Assembly (NCBI GenBank): GCA_905250075.1
Contig: CAJNOP010000003.1
Coordinates: forward strand, 124,001 to 188,000
Direction of reading: 5' to 3'
DNA from: Rotaria sp. Silwood1
Lineage: Eukaryota; Rotifera; Eurotatoria; Philodinida; Philodinidae
Length of the DNA: 64,000 nt
The translations under genes and the position numbers were made by a program. Numbering within the stretch: the stretch's first letter is position 1; every line of letters starts with the position of its first letter. The notes under the pieces are model-generated. The model made no database searches and had not been told where the DNA came from. It saw only the letters and a program-made list of their open reading frames with translations. Shown one piece after another: positions 50,101 to 63,100 of this stretch.

Positions 50101-50955
50101 AGGATATTGATCATTATTCATGAAACTATGTCAATATTAAATAAAAGTATAGAATTTCGACTGAATATACATATGAAAAAAAAAAAAGCTTACTCGCGTT
50201 CTTTCCAACTAGCATACGCATCTTGTTGTTGTTGTGTTTTTGTTGTCGCTAACAGACGTTCTTTTTGTTGTTGTTCACGTTGTTGTTGAAGCTGAAGTTC
50301 CTCAAAAAGAAAACAACAAAAAAAAAAAGATAAATTTCATATTCTTGTTTGTTCTTTCATTATATGTACATTCAATCGTTGTCGCTCTTCTTCTAATTGT
50401 ACGCGTCGTTCAAGTTCTGCAGCTCGATCTCGTTCTATTTCTTGTTGTTTTAATTTCATTTCATGTGCTTGTTGAGCTAATTCATCATTAGCACGTTTTT
50501 CAATTTCAGCTGCTTTAATTAATGCCATTTTTGCTTCTTGTTGTAATTGTACAGCGGCTGCACGACATTCAAGTGCTTCAGCATTTAGTGTCATTAGTTT
50601 AGCACGTATCTCAATATCATTATCTTTAAATTTATGATATTCCAATAAGCATATATGAAAGAAAAAATGGTTCTATACCTGATTCTTGTTGTTGTTGTTG
50701 TTGCTCAAGTTGTACTTTTTGTTTCATATTTGCTCGTAAAATTTGATTAATATCTGCTAATGATATTTCAAATTGTTGCAATTGTTGTAAAAGTTGTTGT
50801 TGATAGATTTCAGTTTCTCGTAATGAATTTCTTGATAAATTTATAATTGTACCTAATTTATTAATATCATAATCACGTGATATATTTAATTGACGAAGAT
50901 CAGCTATTTCTCGTCGTAGATCACCTAATGGTTTATCCAACATTGTTGCTGCCAT
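47191..50955 (-). CDS. Coiled-coil, ZU5-like and double Death-domain protein (DTHD1-like)
   Basis: Starts at ATG 50955 (MAATMLDKPLGDLRREIADL) and ends at TCA 47191-47193 (SRMSIY, stop). First exons: 50679-50955, 50370-50623 and about 50193-50300; about ten exons in all. Domains in order: N-terminal Gln/Glu-rich coiled coil (polyQ run, QEIERDRAAELERRVQLEEE); ZU5-like beta region (CIFRLPPNALSIPIDVTF; later GPIIELHYDDITLLKPIQFT); UPA-like middle region (MWHIDTNVSLIDSKIHDI to FFYGFVQIFAKE); then two Death domains, one from ASLDGNQWHRLARRLGMSRI to INRWDIAQEL and one from CVRMWKQIAGELMLN to SLSRIIRSLGF. The ZU5-Death arrangement is that of UNC5, PIDD and ankyrins; without transmembrane or ankyrin segments it is closest to DTHD1. 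Such proteins act in signalling complexes built by Death-domain pairing; the partner here is unknown. Family level is inferred from motifs. Confidence 0.72.
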
Positions 50956-53900
50956 TGTTTACAAACTGAACAGTTTCTAAAGAACTTTAACTCCTTTTAT
51001 AATCTAAAAATAAATGTACAGAAAAGAAAAATGGCGTTTTTTTTCTTTTTTGCGATACACGAACTATGTAAATATTCAATATAATGAAGTACAGAAGTTG
51101 TTGAAAACGAAATAATGCCAGCGGCGTCTATCTATTTCAAATGGAAGTAAAGAACGATTGTTTTTTTGAATAAAGAAAAAAATCTTAGAAGAAATGAGAG
51201 ATAGAAAAGGAAGGACATGACTTGATTTTTCTTTCTTTTCATGCATTTTGTCTTTCTTGTTTGTGCAAATATGTAAAAAATAAATTTGTCAAATTCATTC
51301 CATGTACATTTGATGATAATATATAAGGTCTATATGAAATCCTTTGTAGACTGCAAAATATCTTGTTGTTTGTTCGGTCTGATAGTAAGTCCTACTTCAT
51401 ATCATTATAAATATGTATGTAATTTATCTTACCTTGACTAACAGACATAGAAACAGTAAATAAAAACCGTTGTCAAGATGATCTTTTAAAGAACAAAAAA
51501 AAATGAAAAAGAAGAAAAAAAAAGAAAAGAATTGACTAAACAGCAAGCAATCATTTCTATTGTTTTTTCTATGATGTATCATTCACTACGAGAACTATGC
51601 AACAATGTAAATTTGTATTTATATGATCTAGTTTTATAACAGTTTTAAATCAATATTAAATTGACTTATTCAAGAAATTCTTAATTTTTTTTATTTTGTC
51701 TCTTTATCAGTATTACACAGCTTGATATTTCTCAGATTTTTTTCTCTTGACAGTTCTGTGAATTTTTCTATGACAAGAGAAAAAAAAGAATGAGTTAACA
51801 GATAAGAGTACTTCTCCTGAGGACATTGTGCACTTTATTGTAATCTTACATATATCAAAGAGAAAAGGACTTTTGATGAGAGTTTCTTTACATCAACAAT
51901 TGAATTTATTTTACATTTAATTTCTATGAAATAAAAGAACAACAATGAGTACCAGGTAACAAATAATTAAAAAAATTTCGGCTCTTGAGTGTTTGCTGAA
52001 GAATAGCTATTTTATTAGTACATATTATAATGAGAAAAAGAAAGAATCATGATTAAGAAAAATGACATCAAATATTCTGATAGATTTTTAAGTCACAATT
52101 AGAATCCAGATTTTGACTACCCGACATAAGTATTGACATAGAACTCAATTGATCAAATCAAAGACAATGCGAGTGTAAAAAGATAAAGAATTTGTTTTGT
52201 TTCTCATTTCAAAAGCTATTTTTTTTTTATTTCGCATCTATATTAAACATTCGTATGAAATAGTTAGTCAATATGGTAAGTTATAGAACACTATTGTTGC
52301 TAAAAATTTAGTTGATTTAAAATTAGTTGAATTTCGATGAGGTGTTACAAGTCATTTAAGAAATATTAGAATGACTGAAGCAGGTCACTTTTTTATGTGT
52401 GAACTGAAAAGCAGGTGCTTAAGTGAATGTCAAGGAAGATATGCCAAAATACCATGTTCATATAAAAAAGCACGAGTTATTTGTTCGACTATACATCGTT
52501 CTAAACTAAAACTGTGTAAAAATATGAACCGCTGGTTTAAAACAATATAAAAATTTAACTTATTTGATATGAACGATAGTTTATTCAATAAATTCTTTAT
52601 GTATTCAAACTCTAATTGCCTTTGACTTGATCAGTTTAACTCTCGTCTAATATTATTTTAGTTCAGATAAAACTAGAATGCTAATTTCAATCGTCATATA
52701 GATACAATGCTAAAGCGTATTGATAAAGAAATGAATAAAATGAAGTAATTCAAGAAGGCTAGAAAACAAACACAAGATGTACAATGTGCCATTTTTATTT
52801 TTTTTTGCATAATTTAGCAACCATATAAGTGTCATACTTAATCGTGAAGTCATTTTGATTGTAAAAATTTTATTCATTAAGTAAAGGTAATACGTTTCAT
52901 CTGAACTATTTAATTTGTAGTATAAGATTTTATAGTGATTTAGTTCATTCAGTAAAATTAATGCAGATAGTTTCATAGAGTTAGCCGATGCATATTAGTT
53001 TTAAAAACAAATCATAATAAATTGATGTAATCATGAAAAAAGAACAAGCTTACGTTAAGCATTAGAATCCTTTGCATTCTAACGTACATAAAAAATTGAA
53101 TCTTTAAGTATGCTTGAATAAATAATCATTATGTGCAAACATCAGTCATATATCAAATGAAAAGTAGTTTACAGTTATTGTTGCTTATAGATATGATTGA
53201 TACTCCGGCATGGTCAGTCATTGATCTTCAACGCCTGAGGAAGGTTTTTAACTGAAAATTGAACAAAGCTGAACCTACTACTACAAAAGACAACCATTGA
53301 TAGTATTTGAAATGAAATCGTTTCTATTCTCACATAGCGTTCAATGCTTTAGCCAAAAGAAGTCTTTTTTTTTGATTGAACAACTTGAGTATTTGTGAAG
53401 GAGATGGTAGTGGTGAAAGATACCACCAAACAAGGACTAATGAGCAGAAGAAACTCTTCATCGTCAATGAAGTACTCTTTCAAATTATAACCTTTCAAAA
53501 AAATGTTAAATGTCTACGAACCATGATGATATATTCAACAGACATCTTTATTTTTATGAAATTTCCTAACGAGACTTGCTTATGTTGCTAATTTTCGCAG
53601 CAAAAATGATGTCGGCAAGTAGAATTCAACAAGTTCCACCTAACACTTCCATTCAGAGCGCAGTTTGATTTAATATTTACATTCGTATTCTAAAAACACT
53701 ACATCATGAAATTTTATTAATATCCAAATCTTGTGGCTTTTTATAGCACTAAAACCGTTTTGTATTGTTTTTTTGGCTCATAAGTATGCATGTATTTCGA
53801 ATTGACATCGAATTCTGAACAAAATGAAGTATTTAGTTAATTGAAATTTCAAATTTTATTTTTCTCGGATAAAAACACTGAAAGTTTTTGTTTTTTTCGT

Positions 53901-55974
53901 TGGATTCTAATGCAAAATACACCATCTGATGTGAAACCCAATGTTGGTGACAAATATCTGGTTGCTTTTGCTGTCATCCTGATCCAAGCTGCGATTTTTG
54001 AGAAAAGAATCAGGTTCTGTAACGAATACAATTTTCAGTTTGCCATTTGATGCCCTTATCCTTGTTAAGAAATGAACTGATATTTTGAAAGCATTTCAAA
54101 ATTGGATAACTTTTATATAGAAAATTCATTTGTATGTCTCTTCATCCCTTAGTGAAATGCTGAAGTTTCAACTTCATCAACAAAAGAATTTCGTTTTTTT
54201 TTGAAATGCCGTAACGGTCAATATTTTCTAAATAGCTCAGTTCTATCTAAAGAGAATTGAATAGAATTTTCACTAATAGTAGATCTAAATAGTCTGTATC
54301 AAAGGTAACAGCTTTAAAGATTTTGTTTTTGTCATTGATGAGAAATAAATGTTACAATATAAAAAGAAATAAAACTCCGTAATATGTTGCCACGTCGATT
54401 CCTCGTTTTTCTTTGTTCCGATTCTCGTCAGAAGAAAAAATTTTATACGATCATTTGAGATATCTTCCGACTATCTTAACATCCATACCGTCTAAAGTAT
54501 GGAAATATCTGTATCAAAAAAAAGAGAAAACATCAGCTGTATCTTTGAATACTCTATATGAATAGAACACCATTACATGTCAACTTAATGTTCGATTACT
54601 TTTGGGACAAGTTTAATGAAAGACAACTTGAGAAAAATTAAGCATGCAGCAATATGAATAATCTACTTAACATCAAATAAAAAAGTAAAATTTTTCGACT
54701 TTGTCTGTTGTTATGTCAGTTGTCATCATTAGTACAGATAAATAGATTTTCAAATGACAAGAATAAATCAACATCTAGTAAACCATAAACATGAATTACT
54801 ATAAATATATGCAATGACATATAATCAATAATAAATATCTTCATCGAAAAAAAACATTCTATCACAAGATATCTAGTGTATAACATAATCATCAAATCAG
54901 TGTTTTCAATAATGAATATGAGCAAAAACACAAGTTTATTTAATTGCTAATATATCAAGTAAGTTTAATAAAAGATAGATTGAGAAAAATATTTACTAGG
55001 TGTTGATTTATTCTTATCATTTGAAGATCTAGTTATCTGTACGTAATGATGATCTGTTGATATAATAATATTAAATGTCGAAAATTCTACTTTGTATTTG
55101 ATATTAAATAAACTATTCTTATTTATACTCTTGTAACAATCTGAATAAATCTAAAATATAATAACTATTCATTGACTTAAACAATTTAGTTATTTCTTTT
55201 TTTTAATATTTTATATTATCTCGGTTAAGTTAAAACATGACCTTTTCTTCTTCTCTTTGACTATCATATGTATGTGAAATAATTATTTATAGAACTTGAT
55301 AATTATAAGAATTGAATCAAATAATGAAAAGAATAATAGACTAACTATTTCAATTAGTCAACAATATAGTTAGTGACATTGACAAAAATCAAGAGACAGT
55401 TGTTTAACTCTTGAATTATATTAAGAGAACTAAGAAGAAAATGAGTATACATTTGTGTTTTTTTCCACCCGCTAGTTATCTTACGTGATATTATCAAAGA
55501 AAACTTTGTGATCTACTCGCTAGTTGACTTTTGTTTAAATCAGCATGCGCAACAACTCATCATCATTGTGTCATACACGCACAAACATATTGATCATTAA
55601 GACGACAGCGATGGCAACGACAGTAAAAAAAAAGAAGGAAAGATGCTCGTGTGACGGAAATCTTCTAAACACACGCGTTCCAATATTTGTCTCTACACTA
55701 ATGGAACGAGGAGCATTAATCTTAGTATTTGCATGATTAAAGAGAGCGCTAGAAATGAAGGCAATATTAAAGACAACTAACCCGATTAGAAGGAAATTAA
55801 TAAGAGAGGAACAAATAGAGCAAGAGAAAAGAGCATAATAAACGGTCAGTTCATTAGATAAATAAATCTTTCATCATACACAATATACAAAAAAAATGTA
55901 AGTTCATTGTTTTTTTCGTGACATTGCAAAAAAAAAATAATGCGTTCATATATAAGCAAAAGATCAGAGGAAAG
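50956..55974. other. 5-kb intergenic region with no recognised gene
   Basis: Very AT-rich, upstream of the Death-domain gene and downstream of the non-alpha receptor subunit. The stretch 53890-54040 is slightly GC-richer and open on both strands (LVAFAVILIQAAIFEKR on plus). I recognise nothing in it and see no splice context. Confidence 0.4.
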
Positions 55975-58079
55975 TTAACTGTTAGTACCAAATTTAGGAT
56001 CCCACTTTTTCAATAAAGCATTTTCATCGATAACTTTTAAAATATCCGGTGCATCAAATAAAATTTTTAATGTACCAGCAGCAGTAACAGAGAAGAAAAT
56101 AAATAACTGTAATCGATCAATTACTGATGCAATATATTTCCAATCATCGCGAATCTAAAAAGAAAAAGAAAAAAGGAAACAAAAAAAAAAGAGATTTAAA
56201 TTAATATTAATGATTCTCTCATAAGAATACCCCTTCATAATGACAAGCTGATCGCATATGATTTGCAATAAAACTTAAATCTTCTGCTGCTTCATATGCT
56301 TCTTTTGTTAATAAAATATCAACTTCTTGTGGTGTTAAATTATTTTCATCATCATCAGTGGTTGTTGATGATTGATTAATATTTTGTTGCTGCTCTGATT
56401 GTTGGTTGCGTCGTTTTGATGAATGTCGATAATGATGATGATGATGTCTCTTTTTTGATAAATGACGTGGTTTTAATTCTAATGATTGATCATGATAATT
56501 TTTGGGATTTGTATGATTATTATTCATCATAGTTGGTGATGCTATGGATAATGCACGTGATGCTTGAATATAATTTAATATTGTTTGCTTTTCTCTATCA
56601 GCTTCTGCTGATTGTAAATTATCATCGATTTCATATTTTTTTGGTCTTTCCATACGAAGTATACGTGGTAATATATCAATACAAACACGTCTTATCCAAT
56701 AAGGCATCTTATGCGTACGTGGTGTACGATAATTATAATTAATGATAACAACTGTAAAAAATATAGTTATTATATTCATAATAAATGTAAATAAAAGATA
56801 TTTAGCTATTAATGGTATAACAATAGATGTTGGTGGTAAAATTTTTGATATAAGTAATAGAAACACAACAAGTGCAAGTAAAATTGAGATTGATAATGTC
56901 ATTTTTTCACCAGCATCTGTAGGTAAATAAAAAACGAATACTGATAAAAATGAAATAAGCACCTAAAAAAATTTAGAAATTAAAAAAAATAATTGCTATG
57001 ATTTTAATTAAATAATTTACCGTTGGTATAATTAAATTGACTGTATAAAAAAGTGTTTTACGTTTTATTACAAGTTTACATACAAATTCAACACGATCAC
57101 GTCCCTCAGCTTTTTCAAGTCGAGCGGTTGTTATAGTTCCTATTGAATCACTTGTATCATTACCATCATTTGTCGGTGGTGCATATGATGATTGTTGAAT
57201 AGTCATAGGACCATCAAGAAGAGCCCATGAACCACTAACAACATAATCTTTTATTGTAACATGTTGTATTTTTTCTTCATAATAAGTAAAATTTAATTGT
57301 TTTTGATCATATGTCCATGAACCAAAACGTAATTCACATATTTGTTTATCTGAGAAGATAAAAGATGAATTATGTTATTTCTCTTTTGTTTTTTCTTTCT
57401 TTTACCAAATGGAAAAAATTTTACATCAATATAACAACTTGATTTATATATAGCTGGAGGTACCCAATTTACATAGCCATTATAATAAATAACAACATTA
57501 GATTTAAATGATACTTCATATTTCCCATCAGCATTATTGAATAAAACAATCTAAATATTTTATTCGTTTCTTTGAAAAATCATTAATAAATCTTCTCATA
57601 ACTCACATCAGGTGTCCAAACTTGACTTGGTGGTGCGCGTATTGAACTAATGCCACCATATTTTTCTCGTTTCCATTGCATTTGATAATCGTACCATCCC
57701 TAAAACAAAGAAAAGAAATATAAATGTCACAATCTTTCATTCGATTCATTTCATTATACATACTACTTGTAACCAAACATTTGTTTTAAGTACTTGTTCT
57801 TTTTCAACTACACTTATTAATTGTAATAAAGCTATACTAAATGATACAGTTATAGTATCTTCAACATTTCGTACAGGACGAATTAATGGATTATAATTTT
57901 GAAATAATTCTTTAAATAATTGTTCTTCGTGATATGAACTATAAACTAGAAATTTAATTTAAGAAAAAAATAAAAAATCAAATTTATATGTTGATATATC
58001 TTGAAAAGAATATCTTACTGTCTTTGATCAAGAGTAGTATATGGAACAGAATGAATAGTAGCCAATATGAGAACGACAT
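55975..58079 (-). CDS. Nicotinic acetylcholine receptor-type subunit, non-alpha
   Basis: Cys-loop ligand-gated channel subunit of the plasma membrane. Exons (minus): 58019-58079, 57767-57945, 57607-57699, about 57404-57551, 57022-57352, 56231-56961 and 55975-56155 (stop). ATG 58079 gives signal peptide [20 protein letters not shown]. The ligand-binding domain contains [38 protein letters not shown] and the 15-residue Cys-loop [15 protein letters not shown]. No vicinal Cys-Cys precedes M1 ([15 protein letters not shown]), so it is a non-alpha subunit. M1 carries [12 protein letters not shown]2 is [20 protein letters not shown], with the Glu of the GEK motif expected of a cation channel. The long M3-M4 loop has a His-rich run ([16 protein letters not shown]) and polyQ. 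M4 is [19 protein letters not shown]. An Asn/Gly-rich insert lies before M1. It should need an alpha partner, plausibly its head-to-head neighbour. Confidence 0.9.
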
Positions 58080-60199
58080 TGACACAACGATGACAAATAG
58101 ATATAGTTGATATTTATCACTAGAAAGAATAAAGACTTTGTACATGAAAATCGTATGAGTACAAGTTTTGTTTTTCTTTTAGGAAAAAAAGATATATATA
58201 TATAAGCTTGATATAAAAAGTTCTAATCGAATGTAAATGAATCGTAGACTTCTAAAAGAAAAATATAAAAGCGACGACTGAATAAAAGAAGCCTTGTTTA
58301 GTTAGAGACCAAAGAAGAGAGATAGAGACAAAGAAAATCGAGAATAGAAAAGAGAAAGGACTCTAGTCGAAATAATGTCATCAGTGTTATTCTTATTCTG
58401 CTTCTCTTCCTGCTGTTGCCATTTCTCAATAGACATAGAAGCTAGGAGAAGAGAAGAGAAGAGAGAAAGAAGAGAAGATGCTACAAACAGAAAGACCTGA
58501 AAGTTTTATCCCGAGGCCATTTGATAGCACTAGTTGATTTTTTTGTTGAATAGAAACTACACATACATGTATACATACTAATCGATTAGGAAAAGAACAG
58601 ACAAAAAAAAGAAATCTGTTCTCAAGGTAAGAAAGTTTCTTCATCTGTGACAAATTATATTAACATCTGCTGCTTAATAATTATTGAATATCTTAAGAGA
58701 GATTGATAGGAAACAAAATATTCGATTCAAACTATTAAGAATCTAGAGAGAGAGAGAGGACAGGTTATTTTTTATGACTGCATTAAATAAAAATAAGCAT
58801 GAGATCGATTTTATTCGATCGATTCCGATCATCTACGCATCTATTCTTCCGTTTAACAACAAGTGAAATTCATTCGTCTCGTTTCTAATATCGTTATAGG
58901 ATAAGTATGTATGAATAGTTAACGAACATATATTATTCACTTCAATAGTTCACATACAAACGATTATTATCTATATGAAGATGAATAAGAGAGAAAGAAG
59001 AAAAACAAATTCTGTCACATTTTACTTTATACAGTTAGAATCTAATTGGTTGCAATATATATCAATATACTTCGAGCAATATCTTACGCATCGTTTTCTC
59101 ATCAGATCTTTAATAAAAAAGGCCAAGTGAGCGGCAAAAATTTGTGCACATACGCAAATGATCTTAATGGGCAAAGACAAACATTAGTCGTAACAGCAAG
59201 AATCTAATTGGCTTCGATAATAGCAACAATCAGCATCAGTTGCTTCTTTTAGTAAAATATAATTGTGTATCTATTGCTATAACAATTGTTCATATTTTCT
59301 TATGTATGTCAACGGGTAGTCTAATTTGTACATGGTATATATATATATATACTGTAACACACAACAAGATTATTTCATGCCATTGTCCAATTTGCACGCG
59401 TCATCTCCTTTGTCTTGTCTCGCTTTTTTTCCTCTTCTCAATCAAGCACAGAATGATGAGAAAAAAACATATTCTTCTTTGTTCGTTTTTTTTTTGTTTC
59501 TTGCACCAAGTGTTTTTTATCTATATTGACTATTCCATTAGTAGAAACATGCACATACGCATGCTCTACTTATATATATATATATACGTACATATATATA
59601 TATAGAGTTTTTTTCGAAGTTAACTGGTGCAATATTCAAAATATCGTTTCTGATATAGTCATATACATATATTCGGCTATGGTAGAATCTTTTTTCTGTA
59701 CGCATAAACGTCTTATTTCTCATAAAAATACAGATTCAATATGTGTTATTCTGCGCGTATGTTTCTGGCATTGAGACAATGATGATGAAAGATTTTTCTT
59801 ATCATTTCTTAGAATGATAAGAGAGAGAGAACGAGAAATTGGAGCAATGATAGAAAAAAAAGCTGATCTAAGTCAAAACATATGTTGTCTTAAACAAGCA
59901 CAATATAGACAAAAAAAAAGAGAATAAAGAAGAAAAGCATAAATTAACAAAGTGATGTGTTTATTCACTCATATAATATACGCGTGTTGGCAATGGTACT
60001 CAACTATCATCATTGCCGCATTATCAGAAGACATATAAATGAGAGTAGCACAAGATAGAATATAGTAGTTGTTCGTCATCAATAGTAACAAAATAAAACA
60101 AAACAAAGAAATAAGCAAAATCTTTGATTTTGTGTTTTACGATTAATGAATAGATCATATTAATAATAAAAACAAAAAAAAACAAATTCGGCTCGATGC
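58080..60199. promoter_or_regulatory. 2.1-kb bidirectional promoter region between two receptor subunit genes
   Basis: Lies between start codons of the divergent receptor genes (58079 minus, 60200 plus). Contains (AT)n and (TA)n tracts near 59335 and 59570-59605, and GA-rich blocks near 58440-58480 and 58746-58758. No gene recognised; frames at 59240-59774 are low-complexity. Shared control of the two subunits is inferred from geometry only. Confidence 0.4.
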
Positions 60200-63100
60200 A
60201 TGGAGACAAGTATTATCATATCATTAATATTCCATATTTATTGGTGCTTCGTTGGTGGTAAGTTTTCAATATATATTAATTGTTTTTCTTATTGATGTCA
60301 AATAGTTACTCTTGCTAATCCTGACGCAAAACGCTTGTATGAAGAACTGATTCAAGTACGTGCCTATAATAAACTAATTCGTCCAGTCAAACATAATAGT
60401 GAAAAATTAACTGTTTATTTGGGACTTCGATTAACACAATTACTTGATGTGGTATGACAATTTTATTTATATTAAAGTCAGAAAATATTTTTTCTTCTTT
60501 GTTGTAAAGGACGAAAAAAATCAAATAATGACAACAAATGTTTGGCTCAAACAGGTAAGATCATAAAGGGTATTAGCTAGTACCATACATATAAGATAGA
60601 GTCCCAGAGTAAACAAAAAAAGGAGTGCATGCATGAGTAGGAGTGGTACGACGATAAACTTCGATGGGATCCAACCAAATATGGAGGCGTCGATGTACTC
60701 TACATTCCGAGCCAACAAATCTGGCTTCCTGACATTGTTTTGTACAACAAGTAATCATATTTATGTTGTGATTGGATGTTGTTATTCGTATTCTTGCACT
60801 ATATTCTTTACTATTTTTTTTTTTATAAAACACAATCACTTCAAGTAGAAAAAATATTTGTTTATTATTATTTTACCTTCTGTTGTTTCATTTTTTTTAT
60901 AAGTTTTTTTATCACATAACCTTTCTATACACATATATATATATATCTATACATATATTCACATAGTATCATTATTATCATAATTGACACAATGGCAATG
61001 AAGTGTCGACATGAGAATATAACAAACTCTATTCTGTTGTTTTTTTTTATTTTGTTGCTTGTCATTTTCTTGATTTTTATGCACGCTTAGGTACACGCGT
61101 GCTATATCTTATGTATAAGATGATAGACGGATTTCTTTTTTGCACGCATGCGTTCCATGAGAATTTGTTGTTCTGTCCATCAACGCGTCTGATAGTTATG
61201 GGTAAACATTGTTGACAAGAATAGATTATCCAAACGACATGCAAGCGTTGAAAACACACACACATCCGTCAAGAGATTTGACATCAATAGACAGATTCTG
61301 TTACTATAGTTGCAAAATAGTTAATTATAATGATATGTATATATATAATATCTATATCTACATATATATATGAAAACAAAACAAAAGAACAAAATTACCT
61401 AATAAACTAATCATTTTTAGCTATGGATCGATGAACATTTAAAATGGGATCCAATGAATTTCAATAATCTCACCAACATCTCTATTCCGGCTAGTGAATT
61501 ATGGCGACCAGATTTGGTGCTTTTTAATAAGTTGGTGTTATTTTCATTTCGTAGTAATCCTTGTTTTCTGTTCTCTTTTGCATCTGATTATATGCACATT
61601 TTGCATGTAATAACGAAAATTTTTTTTTTATTTTGCTTGGAAAATAATTTAAATTAACACAAAAAAAACAAAAATAATAATTATTTATAATATTAAAATC
61701 TTTTAGTGCTGATGGTAATTATGAAGTAACATTAATGACGAAAGCTACTGTTTATTATGATGGTCGTGTTATTTGGGAGGTGACATTGAAAACTTTTGTT
61801 CTATTTTAATTATTTATCTTTTTTGTTTTATATTAGCCACCAGCAATATACAAATCGAGTTGTACAATCAATGTTGAATTTTTTCCATTTGGTTAGTAGA
61901 AATTTTTATAACATGAAAATGATACTTGTTTGATGATCATATGGGAATGAAATTAAATAACAAGAAAATGAAGAAAGAAAAACCTTATCTGAATATGCAG
62001 TAGAAACTTTGAGTCTTATGAGACTGAAACTAAATCTTATTATGTCTTAAGATTGAATACAAATATTTTTCATGATAAAGTTAAGAAAGTTTCTTATTTT
62101 TGTTTTGTTTTTTCGTCTATTAAGATATTCAACATTGCCAAATGAAATTTGGTTCATGGACATATTCAGGTGAACAAGTTGATCTTGTTCATATCAATCA
62201 AACAAATGGTTCAATACCTGTTTATGGAAATAATAGTAAGAATATTCATATGGGATAAATATGAAATAAAATATGTAACTAGAGTTCGTAGATAATAATT
62301 CAAAAATTTTTGTTTAAGAATTATATTTATCTAACTTCATTGGATATAAAACAATTGAAAGTTTTCGGGAACATTAAAATAAATTCATTCAATAAAGTTC
62401 TTCGACTTTTTTTTTTTATTATCTAAAGAATGGATTGATAATTTTGATTTCTTTATAGGTGTACCATATGCCATCGATTTAACTGATTTTTATCGTTCAG
62501 TTGAATGGGATATAATGGAAGTTCCAGCTAAACGTAATGTACAAAAATATACATGTTGTCCTCAAACATATCCGGATATAACATTTTTAATAACACTTCG
62601 TCGTAAAACACTTTTTTATACTGTTAATTTAATAATACCATGTGTTGGTATATCATTTTTAACTGTTTTAACATTTTATTTACCATCTGATTCTGGTGAA
62701 AAAGTGGCACTGTGTATATCAATATTACTTTCATTAACTGTATTTTTTCTACTATTAGCTGAACTCATTCCACCAACATCACTTGTTGTACCATTAATTG
62801 GTAAATATCTTTTATTTACAATGATTCTTGTTACATTATCTATTGTTGTAACTGTTGTTGTACTTAATATACATTTTCGTTCACCATCAACACATCGAAT
62901 GCCTCCATGGGTCCGACGAGTTTTTTTACATGTTTTACCAAAATTATTATGGATGCCTCGACCAAACCCAATTAATCCATTAAGTTATCATTTATCATCA
63001 ATAAATCATCATCCTACTAAACAATCAAATCGTACACCAACAAAGAATTTTGTTTCACCATTACGTAGTTCAAGTCCATATCAAATACGTAAAAATAAGA

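Noticed and set aside
59326-59774. Tyr/Ile-rich frames
   Set aside because: They translate (TA)n microsatellite sequence between the two receptor genes.
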